Assembly (NCBI RefSeq): GCF_900104095.1
Contig: NZ_FNJO01000010.1
Coordinates: 82,231 to 146,230, forward strand
Source: Ralstonia sp. 25mfcol4.1
GTDB taxonomy: Bacteria; Pseudomonadota; Gammaproteobacteria; Burkholderiales; Burkholderiaceae
Direction: 5' to 3'
Length of the DNA: 64,000 nt
A program made the position numbers and the translations under genes. The first letter of the stretch is position 1. The number at the start of each line of letters is the position of its first letter. The notes beneath the pieces were generated by a model. That model was not told where the DNA came from. It saw only the letters and a list, made by a program, of their open reading frames with translations, and did not search any database. This document shows, one piece after another, positions 9,554 to 17,670 of the stretch.

Positions 9554-9567
9554 TGCTAACGTTGTCA
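9554..9567. promoter_or_regulatory. Candidate LacI-family operator O2
   Basis: TGCTAACGTTGTCA matches O1 at 11 of 14 positions and shares the half-site CGTTGTCA. It has the AACGTT core common to LacI-family operators. It lies 78 bases before the regulator's start. The O1-O2 centre distance is 168 bases, about 16 helical turns, which suits looping. Confidence 0.5.
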
Positions 9568-9644
9568 TTTGTCGCGGTCAACCACTGAGGCGGCACTTGG
9601 CATCGTCGTTTACCCGCACGCCCAACCATTGATTCGAGCGAGGC

Positions 9645-10640
9645 ATGTCCGATTTATCCGGCGGCAAGTCCGTCACGCTGCACGATGTGGCGCGCGAAGC
9701 AGGGGTGTCCCTGATCACGGCATCGCGCGCGCTCAGCAATCCGGGGCTGGTCTCCGCCAAGACGATTGCCCGCGTGCAGCAGGCCGTGGAAGTCACCGGC
9801 TATATCCCCAATCTGCTGGCTGGCGGGCTGAAATCGCGCCGCAGTCTGACTGTGGCGGCGCTGGTGCCGAATATCGCCGTCGCGCAGTTCCTCCCCACGG
9901 TCAAAGCGCTGACCGACGCGCTGGACGCGGCCGGCTACCAGTTGATCCTGGGGCAGACCGGCTATGACCATGCGCGCGAGGAGGCGCTGTTGGGCACCAT
10001 GATCAGTCGCCGGCCCGATGGCATCGTGGTGACGGGCCTGGTCCACGCGCAGGCATCGCGCGACCGCCTGCGCCGCTCCGGCATTCCGGTGGTGGAAACG
10101 TGGGATCTGAGCGATCGGCCGGTGGACATGGCCGTCGGGTTCTCGCACCTGAAGGTCGGCAGCGCCGTGGCCGGCTACTTTCTGGCCAAGGGTTGGCGAA
10201 AGTTCGGCATCGCCACCGGCGACGACCAGCGCGCGGCCGTGCGCCGCGAGGGCTTTATTTCGACGTTGGGGCGCGATGTGCCGACGGCGCGCGTGCCGGC
10301 GCCCAGCAGCCTGGGCCTGGGACGCCAGGCCCTGAGCAATCTGCTGGCGCAGGACCCGACCATCGAGGCCATTTTCTGCAGCTCAGACCAGCTCGCCCAG
10401 GGCGTCGTCGAAGAGGCCAGGGCGCGTGGCCTGCGCATCCCCGAGGATCTGGCGGTCTGCGGCTTTGGCGACGCCGACTTCGCGGCGGACATGGCCCCGC
10501 CGCTGACCACGGTTCAGGTCGATGGCGCCGGCATCGGCACGCTGGCCGCCGGCCTGCTGCTGGCGCGCTGCCGGGGCGAAACGGTGGCAGAGCCGGTGGT
10601 CGATTTGGGGTTCAGGATTGTGGAGCGGGGAACGACTTGA
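9645..10640 (+). CDS. LacI-family transcriptional regulator of the aldarate operon
   Basis: A 331-residue LacI/GalR-type repressor: N-terminal helix-turn-helix (VTLHDVAREAGVSLITASRALS, about residues 9-30), hinge helix (LLAGGLKSRR), then a periplasmic-binding-protein-like effector domain ending in the usual VCGFGDADFA and TTVQVDG blocks. It resembles the gluconate/sugar-acid branch (GntR/IdnR-like). It diverges from the talarate/galactarate dehydratase and Bug receptor genes, with two similar dyads in the 304-base gap, so it probably represses them and itself. A weak GAGG precedes the ATG. Confidence 0.93.
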   Translation: MSDLSGGKSVTLHDVAREAGVSLITASRALSNPGLVSAKTIARVQQAVEVTGYIPNLLAGGLKSRRSLTVAALVPNIAVAQFLPTVKALTDALDAAGYQLILGQTGYDHAREEALLGTMISRRPDGIVVTGLVHAQASRDRLRRSGIPVVETWDLSDRPVDMAVGFSHLKVGSAVAGYFLAKGWRKFGIATGDDQRAAVRREGFISTLGRDVPTARVPAPSSLGLGRQALSNLLAQDPTIEAIFCSSDQLAQGVVEEARARGLRIPEDLAVCGFGDADFAADMAPPLTTVQVDGAGIGTLAAGLLLARCRGETVAEPVVDLGFRIVERGTT

Positions 10641-10686
10641 GGGGTGCCGCAAACTGGTTCTGCTGATTGCCTCCCCTCGGGCCCGA

Positions 10687-12168
10687 TCAAGCTCCTCTAG
10701 TCGCGGCCGTAGCAGCAATCGCCCCCGCCAGCCGCCGCGCCGCTTCCTCGATTTCCCGATCGCCAAATCCACCAAAGCCCAGGATCAGCCCCGCTGGCGG
10801 GTTGTCCCCGGCGTAGGTTGGCGACACCGCGCGTACCGCCACGCCGGCCTCGGCGGCGCGCCTGACCACCTCCCGGTCGTCGATGCCGGGCGCCAGCCAC
10901 AGCACAAGGTGCATGCCCTGGTCCGATGGCTGCAGCCATGCCAGATCGGCGGGGATCTCCCGTTCGACGGTCCGGATCACGAATGCACGCCGCTCGGCAT
11001 GCACGCCGCGTACGCGACGGATATGGCGGTCGAGATGCCCCTCGGCGATAAAGGCGGCCAGCACGTGCTGGTCTGCCGTGGGCGGATGCCGGTCCATCAG
11101 CACCCGGGCGCCGATATAGGCGTCGACGAGCGGCTCGGGCACCACCGCATAGCCCAGCCGCAGCGACGGATAGAGGATCTTGCTGAACGTCCCCAGATAG
11201 ACGACGCGCTCCGGCGCCAGCCCCTGCAGCGACGGGAACGGATGGCCGGCGTAGCGAAGTTCGCTGTCGTAGTCGTCCTCCACGACCCACGCCTGCTGCC
11301 GGTCGGCCCAGGCCAGCAGGGCCTTGCGGCGCGCCATGCCGAGCGGCATGCCCAGCGGGTACTGGTGCGACGGGGTGACAAACGCTGCGCGCGCCTGCGG
11401 AGCCATTGCGATGCCGGCTTCGACTTCGATGCCTTCGGCGTCAACCGGCACGCGCACGATGCGCTCGCGCGGCCCGATGCTTTCCAGAATGGCCGTGATG
11501 CCACGATAGGCCGGGTTCTCGACCCATACGGTATCGGCGGGGTCGAGCAGTACCTGGCAAGACAGGAACAGCCCCTGCTGCGTCCCGGTGGTGATCACGA
11601 CCTGGCCAGCCTCGCAATGCACCGAGCGGGAGCGGCGCAGATAATCGGCAATGGCCTCGCGCAATGGCAGCGCGCCCTGGGGTTCGCCATAGCCGGCAGG
11701 CGCGGCGGTGCCACCGGCACGCAGGCGGTTGCCGAGCCGGCGCCAGTCTTCATTCGGCGCGGCGGCGCCGGCCGGCACCGAGACCGCGAACGGCACCTGC
11801 GGCAGCGCGGTGAATTCCCTGGCGATGGCTGCGAACTTCTGTGCGGCAGGGGGCAGCACGATGCCGTCGCGCGTCCGCCGACGCGTCCGCGGCGCAGGCG
11901 CCAGCGGAGCCACACGTGTGCCGGCGCCATGCTGTGCGGTGAACACGCCTTCGGCAACCAGTTGCTCGAAAGCCTCGACCACAGTGCCGCGCGACACCCT
12001 CAGCGCTTCGGCCAGCGCGCGCGAAGATGGCAGCGATTCGCCAGGCTTCAGGTCGCCATGCGCGACGGCGTCTCGCAGCGCCTGCACCAGCTGGCGGCCA
12101 AGCGGCCCCGCATGGCGGTCGAGCGCGCCAATAAACGGAATCTCGGGCATCTGTGCGGTTCTGGGCAT
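10687..12168 (-). CDS. MocR/PdxR-type regulator (GntR helix-turn-helix fused to aminotransferase fold)
   Basis: A 493-residue protein with an N-terminal winged helix (PGESLPSSRALAEALRVSRG, about residues 40-60) fused to a type I aminotransferase-like domain. The PLP lysine lies in GTFSKILYPSLRLGY near residue 330. The open frame runs much further upstream, to 12876, but only as the antisense shadow of the divergent gene, so a start at 12168 (or 12150) is chosen; neither has a clear ribosome binding site. MocR regulators sense PLP or amino-acid adducts. The divergent gene is a PaiB-like FMN-binding protein, and the gap holds three direct repeats and a long inverted repeat. Confidence 0.9.
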   Translation of the reverse strand: MPRTAQMPEIPFIGALDRHAGPLGRQLVQALRDAVAHGDLKPGESLPSSRALAEALRVSRGTVVEAFEQLVAEGVFTAQHGAGTRVAPLAPAPRTRRRTRDGIVLPPAAQKFAAIAREFTALPQVPFAVSVPAGAAAPNEDWRRLGNRLRAGGTAAPAGYGEPQGALPLREAIADYLRRSRSVHCEAGQVVITTGTQQGLFLSCQVLLDPADTVWVENPAYRGITAILESIGPRERIVRVPVDAEGIEVEAGIAMAPQARAAFVTPSHQYPLGMPLGMARRKALLAWADRQQAWVVEDDYDSELRYAGHPFPSLQGLAPERVVYLGTFSKILYPSLRLGYAVVPEPLVDAYIGARVLMDRHPPTADQHVLAAFIAEGHLDRHIRRVRGVHAERRAFVIRTVEREIPADLAWLQPSDQGMHLVLWLAPGIDDREVVRRAAEAGVAVRAVSPTYAGDNPPAGLILGFGGFGDREIEEAARRLAGAIAATAATRGA

Positions 12169-12191
12169 GACTGGCAGCGGGGGAAGGGGGC

Positions 12192-12251
12192 AAGTGGTCC
12201 GGAGGGGCGGGCTGGCGGCCGGTCCGGTAAGTGGTCTGGAAAGTGGTCCGA
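12192..12251. repeat. Three direct repeats, candidate MocR binding sites
   Basis: AAGTGGTC occurs at 12192-12199, 12229-12236 and 12241-12248, followed by CGG, TGG and CGA. The last two are 12 bases apart. AAAGTGG-type direct repeats are the known binding pattern of PdxR regulators, as I recall it. The sites lie between the regulator start and the inverted repeat. Confidence 0.5.
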
Positions 12252-12258
12252 TGAAATC

Positions 12259-12296
12259 GGCACAAACTGGCCCTACACTGTACTCCAGTTTGTGCC
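12259..12296. promoter_or_regulatory. Perfect 12-base inverted repeat in the mocR-paiB intergenic region
   Basis: Arms GGCACAAACTGG (12259-12270) and CCAGTTTGTGCC (12285-12296) match perfectly around a 14-base centre that contains TACACT, a possible -10. It is ~47 bases before the divergent PaiB-like gene and probably holds overlapping divergent promoters under MocR control. Confidence 0.6.
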
Positions 12297-12342
12297 CAGA
12301 ATACGGCTTCAACGTCCCCCAAGACACCACGCCGGAGCAGTC

Positions 12343-12984
12343 ATGTACGTCCCCGCCCATTTCGAACTGGCCGACCAGCAGGCCATGCACGCGCTGATCG
12401 GCGCCAACCCGTTCGGCACGCTGTTCACCCACGGGCGCAGCGGCATGGATGCCAACCATATCCCGTTCGAAATCGACCCCGACCAGGGCGAATCGGGCAT
12501 TCTCAAGGCGCACGTGGCCCGCGCCAATCCGGTCTGGCAGGACGTCGCCAATGGCGACGAAGTGCTGGTGGTGTTCCGCGCCGGCGACGCCTATATCTCG
12601 CCGAACTGGTATCCCAGCAAGCACGAAGCCCACAAGCAGGTGCCGACCTGGAACTACCAGGTGGTGCATGCCCATGGGCGCATCACGGTACATGACGACG
12701 AGCGCTACGTACGCGGCGTGGTGGCCCGGCTCACGCGCCATCACGAGGTCAGCCAGCCGCGGCCCTGGAAAATGTCCGACGCCCCCGCCGATTTCATCGA
12801 CACGCTGCTTCAGGCCATCGTCGGCATCGAAATCGAGATTACCCGTTTGCAGGGCAAGCTGAAGCTGGGCCAGCACAAGGACGCCCGCGATATCCGGGGC
12901 CCCGGCGAGGCGCTGATGACCCAGGGCAGTACCGTGATCGGTCAGGCGATGCTGGACCGGGCGGCGGAGAAGGAGCGGGGCTGA
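12343..12984 (+). CDS. PaiB-like FMN-binding negative regulator family protein
   Basis: A 213-residue split-barrel flavin-binding protein. The N-terminus MYVPAHFE and the blocks ANHIPF, YISPNWYPSK and VPTWNYQVVHAHG are characteristic of the PaiB/FMN-binding family. The C-terminus has the usual KLGQHKDARDIRG segment and ends close to QGSTVIGQAM. Family members were first described as repressors of sporulation and protease genes in Bacillus, but many act simply as flavin or pyridoxal-related enzymes. It diverges from a MocR regulator, the common partner of this family, and is probably its target. The open frame extends far upstream through antisense of the regulator; the ATG at 12343 matches the family start. 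Confidence 0.9.
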   Translation: MYVPAHFELADQQAMHALIGANPFGTLFTHGRSGMDANHIPFEIDPDQGESGILKAHVARANPVWQDVANGDEVLVVFRAGDAYISPNWYPSKHEAHKQVPTWNYQVVHAHGRITVHDDERYVRGVVARLTRHHEVSQPRPWKMSDAPADFIDTLLQAIVGIEIEITRLQGKLKLGQHKDARDIRGPGEALMTQGSTVIGQAMLDRAAEKERG

Positions 12985-13008
12985 GGCTCATCGCCCCAAA
13001 CCTGAGCC

Positions 13009-13884
13009 TTACCCCCGCATCACCTCCCGCACACACTCCAGGAATTCCTGGGCCAGCGCAGGCACCGGGTGCTGCTGGTTGATCAGCACGAAGCTTTCGA
13101 ATTCGATGGCCGGTTCGAATGGCAGCGCCTTCAGGCCCGGGAACCGGAGGGTGCGTACCACCTGCGGGTTGACCACGCTGACGCCGAGGCCCATTTCGAC
13201 CATCGTGCAGATGGTGGCGGCGTAGGGTGTTTCCAGCGTCAGCACGCGCCGATCCGAGAGGAAGGCGGCATCCACGATGGCGCGGGTGCCGTCGCCGCGC
13301 GTCAGCGAGATAAACGGCTCGCCGGCCAGATCGTCGGCACGCACACGTCGTTTTTTCGCCAGACTGTGCGCAGCTGGCACGATGCAGACGCCGGCCTCGC
13401 GGTGTAGCGGATCGCTTTGGATCCCTGCCATTTCCACCAGATACGACACCAGACCCACATCGCAGAAGCGCGCCGCCGTCCATTTGGCCACGGTTGGCGA
13501 ATCGCTCGTGTGCACGGCGATCGGCACGTCGGGATGCTGGTCGCGGAAGCGGGCGATCGCCGAGGGCATCACCGTCATGGCGATCGATGGCACGGCGCCC
13601 ACGCGCAGCGTGCCGACGCCCACCTCGCGGATCGAGCGCGCGGACGCCTGCAGGCTGTCCAGTCCGACAAAGGCGCGCTCGACATCGCGGAACATCGCAT
13701 CGGCTTCCACGGTGGGCGTCAGGCGCCCGGCAATCCGCGTGAAGAGCCGGAAGCCACAAGCCTTTTCCAGTTGGGCGATCACCCGGCTGATATTGGGCTG
13801 CGAGGTATGCAACTGCGTCGCGGCAACGGTCATCGAACCGGACAACATCACGGCGCGAAAGGCTTCGATCTGCTTGAAATTCAT
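13009..13884 (-). CDS. LysR-family transcriptional regulator
   Basis: A 291-residue LysR regulator with the normal N-terminus MNFKQIEAFRAVMLSGSM and helix-turn-helix AATQLHTSQPNISRVIAQLE. The effector domain starts near residue 90 (GTLRVGAVPSIA). An in-frame extension to 13935 is rejected because the family starts at MNFKQ. The gene diverges from an argininosuccinate-lyase-family gene and its ABC importer, with dyads in the gap, and is the likely regulator of that operon. It shows the CysB/NocR-like feature of a long acidic-free linker but no ligand can be named. Confidence 0.92.
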   Translation of the reverse strand: MNFKQIEAFRAVMLSGSMTVAATQLHTSQPNISRVIAQLEKACGFRLFTRIAGRLTPTVEADAMFRDVERAFVGLDSLQASARSIREVGVGTLRVGAVPSIAMTVMPSAIARFRDQHPDVPIAVHTSDSPTVAKWTAARFCDVGLVSYLVEMAGIQSDPLHREAGVCIVPAAHSLAKKRRVRADDLAGEPFISLTRGDGTRAIVDAAFLSDRRVLTLETPYAATICTMVEMGLGVSVVNPQVVRTLRFPGLKALPFEPAIEFESFVLINQQHPVPALAQEFLECVREVMRG

Positions 13885-13929
13885 GTGACAGGTGTCAGTG
13901 CAACGGGGTGCGAAGGTGCGCCGATGGTA

Positions 13930-13972
13930 TATCAAATCCGCATGGCGACGATGAAACTTCTGATTTGACGAT
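13930..13972. promoter_or_regulatory. Imperfect dyad between LysR gene and lyase operon
   Basis: CAAATC (13933-13938) and GATTTG (13962-13967) form an inverted repeat. The flanks are also related (TATATC before, ACGATAT after). It lies in the 137-base gap between the divergent genes, where LysR proteins usually bind. Confidence 0.35.
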
Positions 13973-14021
13973 ATGACCGCCCGATTCCCATACTGGCCTC
14001 CAACATCGAGGAGAACGTTGC

Positions 14022-15524
14022 ATGGAATCGAAGGTCAGCCGCCGCCTGACGCAAGCCACCGCCCCCGAAGTCTGCGAGCACATCTACCTGCCGCGACTGC
14101 ACCGTGAATTCGCCCCTGGCTTCCGCTATCTCACCGACATCAACCAGGCGCACCTGCTGATGCTCCATGGCGCCGGCCTGATTCCGGACGACGTGGCCGG
14201 CACGCTGGCCCGGGCGCTGCGCCAGATCGAGGAAGAAGGCCCGGCCGCCGTGCCGCTGGACCCCGAGCGCGAAGACGCCTATTTCAACTACGAAACTCGC
14301 CTGATGGCCGTGGCTGGCGCCGATGCCGGCGGCCGTCTGCACGTGGCGCGCAGCCGCAATGACATCCTCGCCACGCACGACAGGCTGCGCGCCCGCGATA
14401 CCGTGCTGGCGCTTCTGACCACGCTGACCGATACGCGCGACGTGGTGCTGCAGAAGGCCGCCGCCCACGCCGATGCGGTGATGCCGGGCTATACGCACCT
14501 GCAGGCCGCGCAGCCGATCACCTATGGCTACTACCTGTCCGGCGTGGCGCAGGCGATGGGGCGCGACATCGCGCGGTTGCGCCATGCGCTGGACGGCCTG
14601 GACGCCTGCCCGCTGGGCGCGGGCGCGCTGGCCGGCACGGCGTTCCCGATCGATCGGGCCGCCACGGCGCGTTGGCTGGGCTTTTCCACCTACGCCCCGA
14701 ATTCGCTCGACGCGGTGGCCTCGCGCGACTTTGCCTGGGAGATCCTTTCCGCCATCACGATCGCCACCGTCACCTGGGGCCGCGTGGCGCAGGACCTGTA
14801 CATCTGGGCGACGCCTGAATTCGGCCTGATCGACTTCCCGGACAGCGTGGCCGGCACTTCCAGCATCATGCCGCAGAAGAAGAACCCGGTCGTCCTCGAA
14901 TATCTGAAGGGCAAGGGCGGGCACATGATCGGCCTCCTGACCGCCTCACTGGCCGCGCTGAAGGGTAGCCACTTCACGCACAGCGGCGATGGCAATCGCG
15001 AAAGCATGCGCGGCTTCTGGGAAGCCACCGACGAGGCGCTGCGCTGCGCCAGCCTGCTAAAGCTCGTGCTCGAAAACGCCATGCCACAGCGGGCCAGCAT
15101 GCTGGCGCGTGCCCGGCGCGACTTCTCTTCGGCCACCGATCTGGCCGACATGCTGGTGCGCGACGCCGGCATGTCGTTCCGCGAAGCCCATCACGTCGTG
15201 GGTGCGGTGGTGCGCGAGGCGCTGGACCGGCACATCCCGGCCTGCGAGATCGATAGCGACATGGTGAACCGGGCGGCCGGGCATCACACCGGCCGGACGC
15301 TGGCGCTCGATGCGGCCTCCGTGGCGCGCTGCCTGGACCCGGAGCACGGCGTTGCCGCGCGCGTGGCACCCGGCGGCCCCGCGCCAACCCTCGTACGTGA
15401 CCAGGTCGACGCCCAGCTTGCCGCTCTGGCACAGGACCGCCACGCCATCGACACGCTGCGCAACACCGTGGGGACGCATCGTGCCACGATGAAGCTCGCG
15501 GTCGAACAACTCGCCAGCCGGTAG
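14022..15524 (+). CDS. Argininosuccinate-lyase-family enzyme with unknown substrate
   Basis: A 500-residue fumarase/aspartase superfamily lyase closest to argininosuccinate lyase. It has ARSRND (~residue 109), GYTHLQAAQP (~157) and the catalytic-serine loop TSSIMPQKKNP (~279-289), so the elimination chemistry (release of fumarate from an N-substituted aspartate) should be intact. Differences from ArgH are clear: the signature is followed by VVLEYLKGKGGH rather than the usual PDALEL, and there is a ~30-residue longer C-terminus. The neighbours are a LysR regulator and a NitT/TauT-type importer rather than arginine genes. The EDDS lyase of Chelativorans is a precedent for this kind of paralogue. 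Probably catabolic, acting on an imported amino-acid conjugate. Confidence 0.8.
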   Translation: MESKVSRRLTQATAPEVCEHIYLPRLHREFAPGFRYLTDINQAHLLMLHGAGLIPDDVAGTLARALRQIEEEGPAAVPLDPEREDAYFNYETRLMAVAGADAGGRLHVARSRNDILATHDRLRARDTVLALLTTLTDTRDVVLQKAAAHADAVMPGYTHLQAAQPITYGYYLSGVAQAMGRDIARLRHALDGLDACPLGAGALAGTAFPIDRAATARWLGFSTYAPNSLDAVASRDFAWEILSAITIATVTWGRVAQDLYIWATPEFGLIDFPDSVAGTSSIMPQKKNPVVLEYLKGKGGHMIGLLTASLAALKGSHFTHSGDGNRESMRGFWEATDEALRCASLLKLVLENAMPQRASMLARARRDFSSATDLADMLVRDAGMSFREAHHVVGAVVREALDRHIPACEIDSDMVNRAAGHHTGRTLALDAASVARCLDPEHGVAARVAPGGPAPTLVRDQVDAQLAALAQDRHAIDTLRNTVGTHRATMKLAVEQLASR

Positions 15525-15557
15525 CCATCGCCATATCACCGACGGTCCGAGCCAGTC

Positions 15558-15571
15558 ATCGGCAAGCCGAT
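15558..15571. promoter_or_regulatory. Palindrome upstream of ABC importer genes
   Basis: ATCGGC and GCCGAT form perfect 6-base arms around AA. It lies in the 138-base gap between the lyase gene and the binding-protein gene, so the importer may have its own regulated promoter. Confidence 0.3.
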
Positions 15572-15662
15572 TTAACCGATATCGATAGACAAAAGTCTTC
15601 GTTGTGTGGGAGTGCGGCGCTTCGCAATACTGCGAACGGAACTGCACTCATCACACAACAAT

Positions 15663-16727
15663 ATGGCCTCCGAACTTTCCTCTCCCGCGCGCGGTCGCCG
15701 TGGCGCGCTCAAGCAACTGGCATCGCTGGCAGTGGCCGGCAGCATGGGTCCGCTGCTGGCCGCGTGCTCGAAGGGCGATTCCCCGGCCAGCCCCGCCGCG
15801 CAGGCGGGCGCGCCTGCCGCACCCGCCGTCATCGGCAAGGCCGGCGACAAGGTCAGCTTCAAGTATCCGGACAATCCCACCTTCGACCTGGTCTATCTGG
15901 CCGACCAGCTGGGTTACTTCGAGGGCACCAATACGCGGCCGAACTACATCGGCAAGGTGGCGGCGCCGCAGATCATTCCGCTGACCGGCACCGGCGAGAT
16001 CGATTTCGGCTCGCGCATGGTGCCGCTGGTGATCTCGGCCGTGGCGGCCGGGGCCGACCTGAAGATCGTGGCGGCGGGCAACAAGACGCTGCAGGACGCC
16101 CCGCACATGAAGTACTTCGTGCGCAAGGACTCGGGTATCCGGGCGCCGAAGGACCTGGAAGGCAAGACCATCGGCATCAACAGCTTCGGCGCCTGTGCCG
16201 AGTTCGTGACCAAGACCTTCCTGCGCCAGAAAGGCGTGGACGTCAACAAGATCAACTTCGTGGTGATTCCGGACGACCAGGCCGAGCAGACGCTGGCCAC
16301 CGGCAACACCGACCTGGCCATCATCCACGCGCCGTTCTCCGGCCGCGCCGACCATGCCGACAAGCTCACGCGCCTGTGGAGCGATTTCGACCTCGATGGC
16401 GGCCTGGGCGGCATGCAGCCGTACAGCGTGCATGGCAAGTTCCTGCGCGAGCACCCGGAGAACGTGCGCGACGTGGTGACCGCGCTGGCCAAGGCTGCCA
16501 ACTGGGTCAACGCCAACCCGGAAGAGGCGCGCAAACTGGTATCCAAGCGCATCAACCTGCAACTGGAATTCGTCGATCGCTATGCCTACGTGGACAATCT
16601 GGTGGTCACCGAGCCGCCGATCCAGTACTACATCGACGTGCTGGAGGCCGAGGGCAAGCTGACGCGCGGCAAGGTGGCCGCCCGCGACATCTACACGAAC
16701 GATTTCAACCCGTTCGCCAAGGCATAG
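15663..16727 (+). CDS. NitT/TauT-type ABC substrate-binding lipoprotein
   Basis: A 354-residue periplasmic binding protein of the SsuA/TauA/NMT1 class. The N-terminus (RGRRGALKQLASLAVAGSM) looks like a twin-arginine signal and ends in the lipobox LLAAC, so the mature protein is probably a membrane-anchored lipoprotein. The body has the typical YLADQLGYFEG and GKTIGINSFGA blocks. Start: ATG at 15663, which directly precedes the signal; a GTG at 15606 would add 19 unlikely residues. It is followed 10 bases later by the ATPase. The ligand is unknown, but the lyase next door suggests an N-substituted amino acid. Confidence 0.9.
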   Translation: MASELSSPARGRRGALKQLASLAVAGSMGPLLAACSKGDSPASPAAQAGAPAAPAVIGKAGDKVSFKYPDNPTFDLVYLADQLGYFEGTNTRPNYIGKVAAPQIIPLTGTGEIDFGSRMVPLVISAVAAGADLKIVAAGNKTLQDAPHMKYFVRKDSGIRAPKDLEGKTIGINSFGACAEFVTKTFLRQKGVDVNKINFVVIPDDQAEQTLATGNTDLAIIHAPFSGRADHADKLTRLWSDFDLDGGLGGMQPYSVHGKFLREHPENVRDVVTALAKAANWVNANPEEARKLVSKRINLQLEFVDRYAYVDNLVVTEPPIQYYIDVLEAEGKLTRGKVAARDIYTNDFNPFAKA

Positions 16728-16737
16728 GACCGACTCC

Positions 16738-17670
16738 ATGAGCCACAAGATCGTGGCGCGCGGTGTCAAGATGGACTATGCCGTGCGCAATGAAGCGGGC
16801 CGCGCCGACAACGTGGCCGTGCTGCGCGACTTCGACCTCGATATCCGCGAGGGCGAGTTTCTTTCCATCCTGGGGCCGTCAGGCTGCGGCAAGTCCACCT
16901 TCCTGAGCATCCTGGCCGGGCTGACCGAACGCACGGGCGGCGACATCGCCATCGACGGCCAGCCGCTGCGCGGCATCCACCCGGCGCAAGGCGTGGTGTT
17001 CCAGGGCTATGCGCTGTTCCCGTGGCGCACCGTGCTGCAGAACATCGAGGTCGGCCTGGAGATTCGCGGCGTGCCGAAGGCGAAGCGCCGCGTGATCGCC
17101 GAGGAATACCTGGAACTGGTTGGGCTGACCGGCTTTGGCCAGCGTTATCCGCACGAGATCTCGGGGGGCATGAAGCAGCGCGTGGCCATCGCCCGGTCGC
17201 TGGCCTATCAGCCCGAAGTGCTGCTGATGGACGAGCCCTTCGCCGCGCTGGACGCTCAGACCCGGGAAATCCTGCAGGGCGAGCTGCTGCGCATCTGGGA
17301 GCAGCGGCGCAAGACCATCGTGTTCATTACCCATAGCCTGGACGAGGCCATCTTCCTGTCCGACCGGATTGCCGTGATGACCCGGCGCCCGGGCACCATC
17401 AAGCAGATCATCGACGTGCCGTTGCCACGCCCGCGCGCCGCCGAGGTGCGCAATTCCGAAGCGTTCATCCGGCTGCGCCAGCAGGCGTGGGACATCCTCA
17501 AGGACGAAGTGCAGATGGCCAACCCGGCCGCCGTGCCGCGCCCGCTGGGCGCGACGGCCAACCCCGGCGAACGCCTGCACGGCGAGCGCGCGCTGGTGGG
17601 CCAGGCCGTGGAGACTGGGCAGAAGACCGCCGAGACAGTGGCGGCCCCCGTGGCAAAGGCGGCATCATGA
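16738..17670 (+). CDS. NitT/TauT-type ABC transporter ATPase
   Basis: A 310-residue ATPase with Walker A GPSGCGKST (about residues 44-52), Q-loop VVFQGYALFPW, signature SGGMKQRVAIARS and Walker B VLLMDEPFAALDAQTR. It couples ATP hydrolysis to import of the ligand bound by the preceding lipoprotein. After residue ~260 there is an extra tail of ~45 residues rich in Ala, Val and Pro that is not part of the core fold. The stop overlaps the permease start in ATGA, so the two are translationally coupled. Confidence 0.94.
   Translation: MSHKIVARGVKMDYAVRNEAGRADNVAVLRDFDLDIREGEFLSILGPSGCGKSTFLSILAGLTERTGGDIAIDGQPLRGIHPAQGVVFQGYALFPWRTVLQNIEVGLEIRGVPKAKRRVIAEEYLELVGLTGFGQRYPHEISGGMKQRVAIARSLAYQPEVLLMDEPFAALDAQTREILQGELLRIWEQRRKTIVFITHSLDEAIFLSDRIAVMTRRPGTIKQIIDVPLPRPRAAEVRNSEAFIRLRQQAWDILKDEVQMANPAAVPRPLGATANPGERLHGERALVGQAVETGQKTAETVAAPVAKAAS

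Noticed and set aside
10522-12984. An 820-residue plus-strand frame ending in the PaiB-like gene
   Set aside because: Only the last 213 residues match a family; the rest is antisense to the MocR gene.
14022-15524. Calling the lyase ArgH of arginine biosynthesis
   Set aside because: The sequence after the signature loop and the importer/LysR context differ from ArgH; biosynthetic argH is normally elsewhere and alone in these bacteria.
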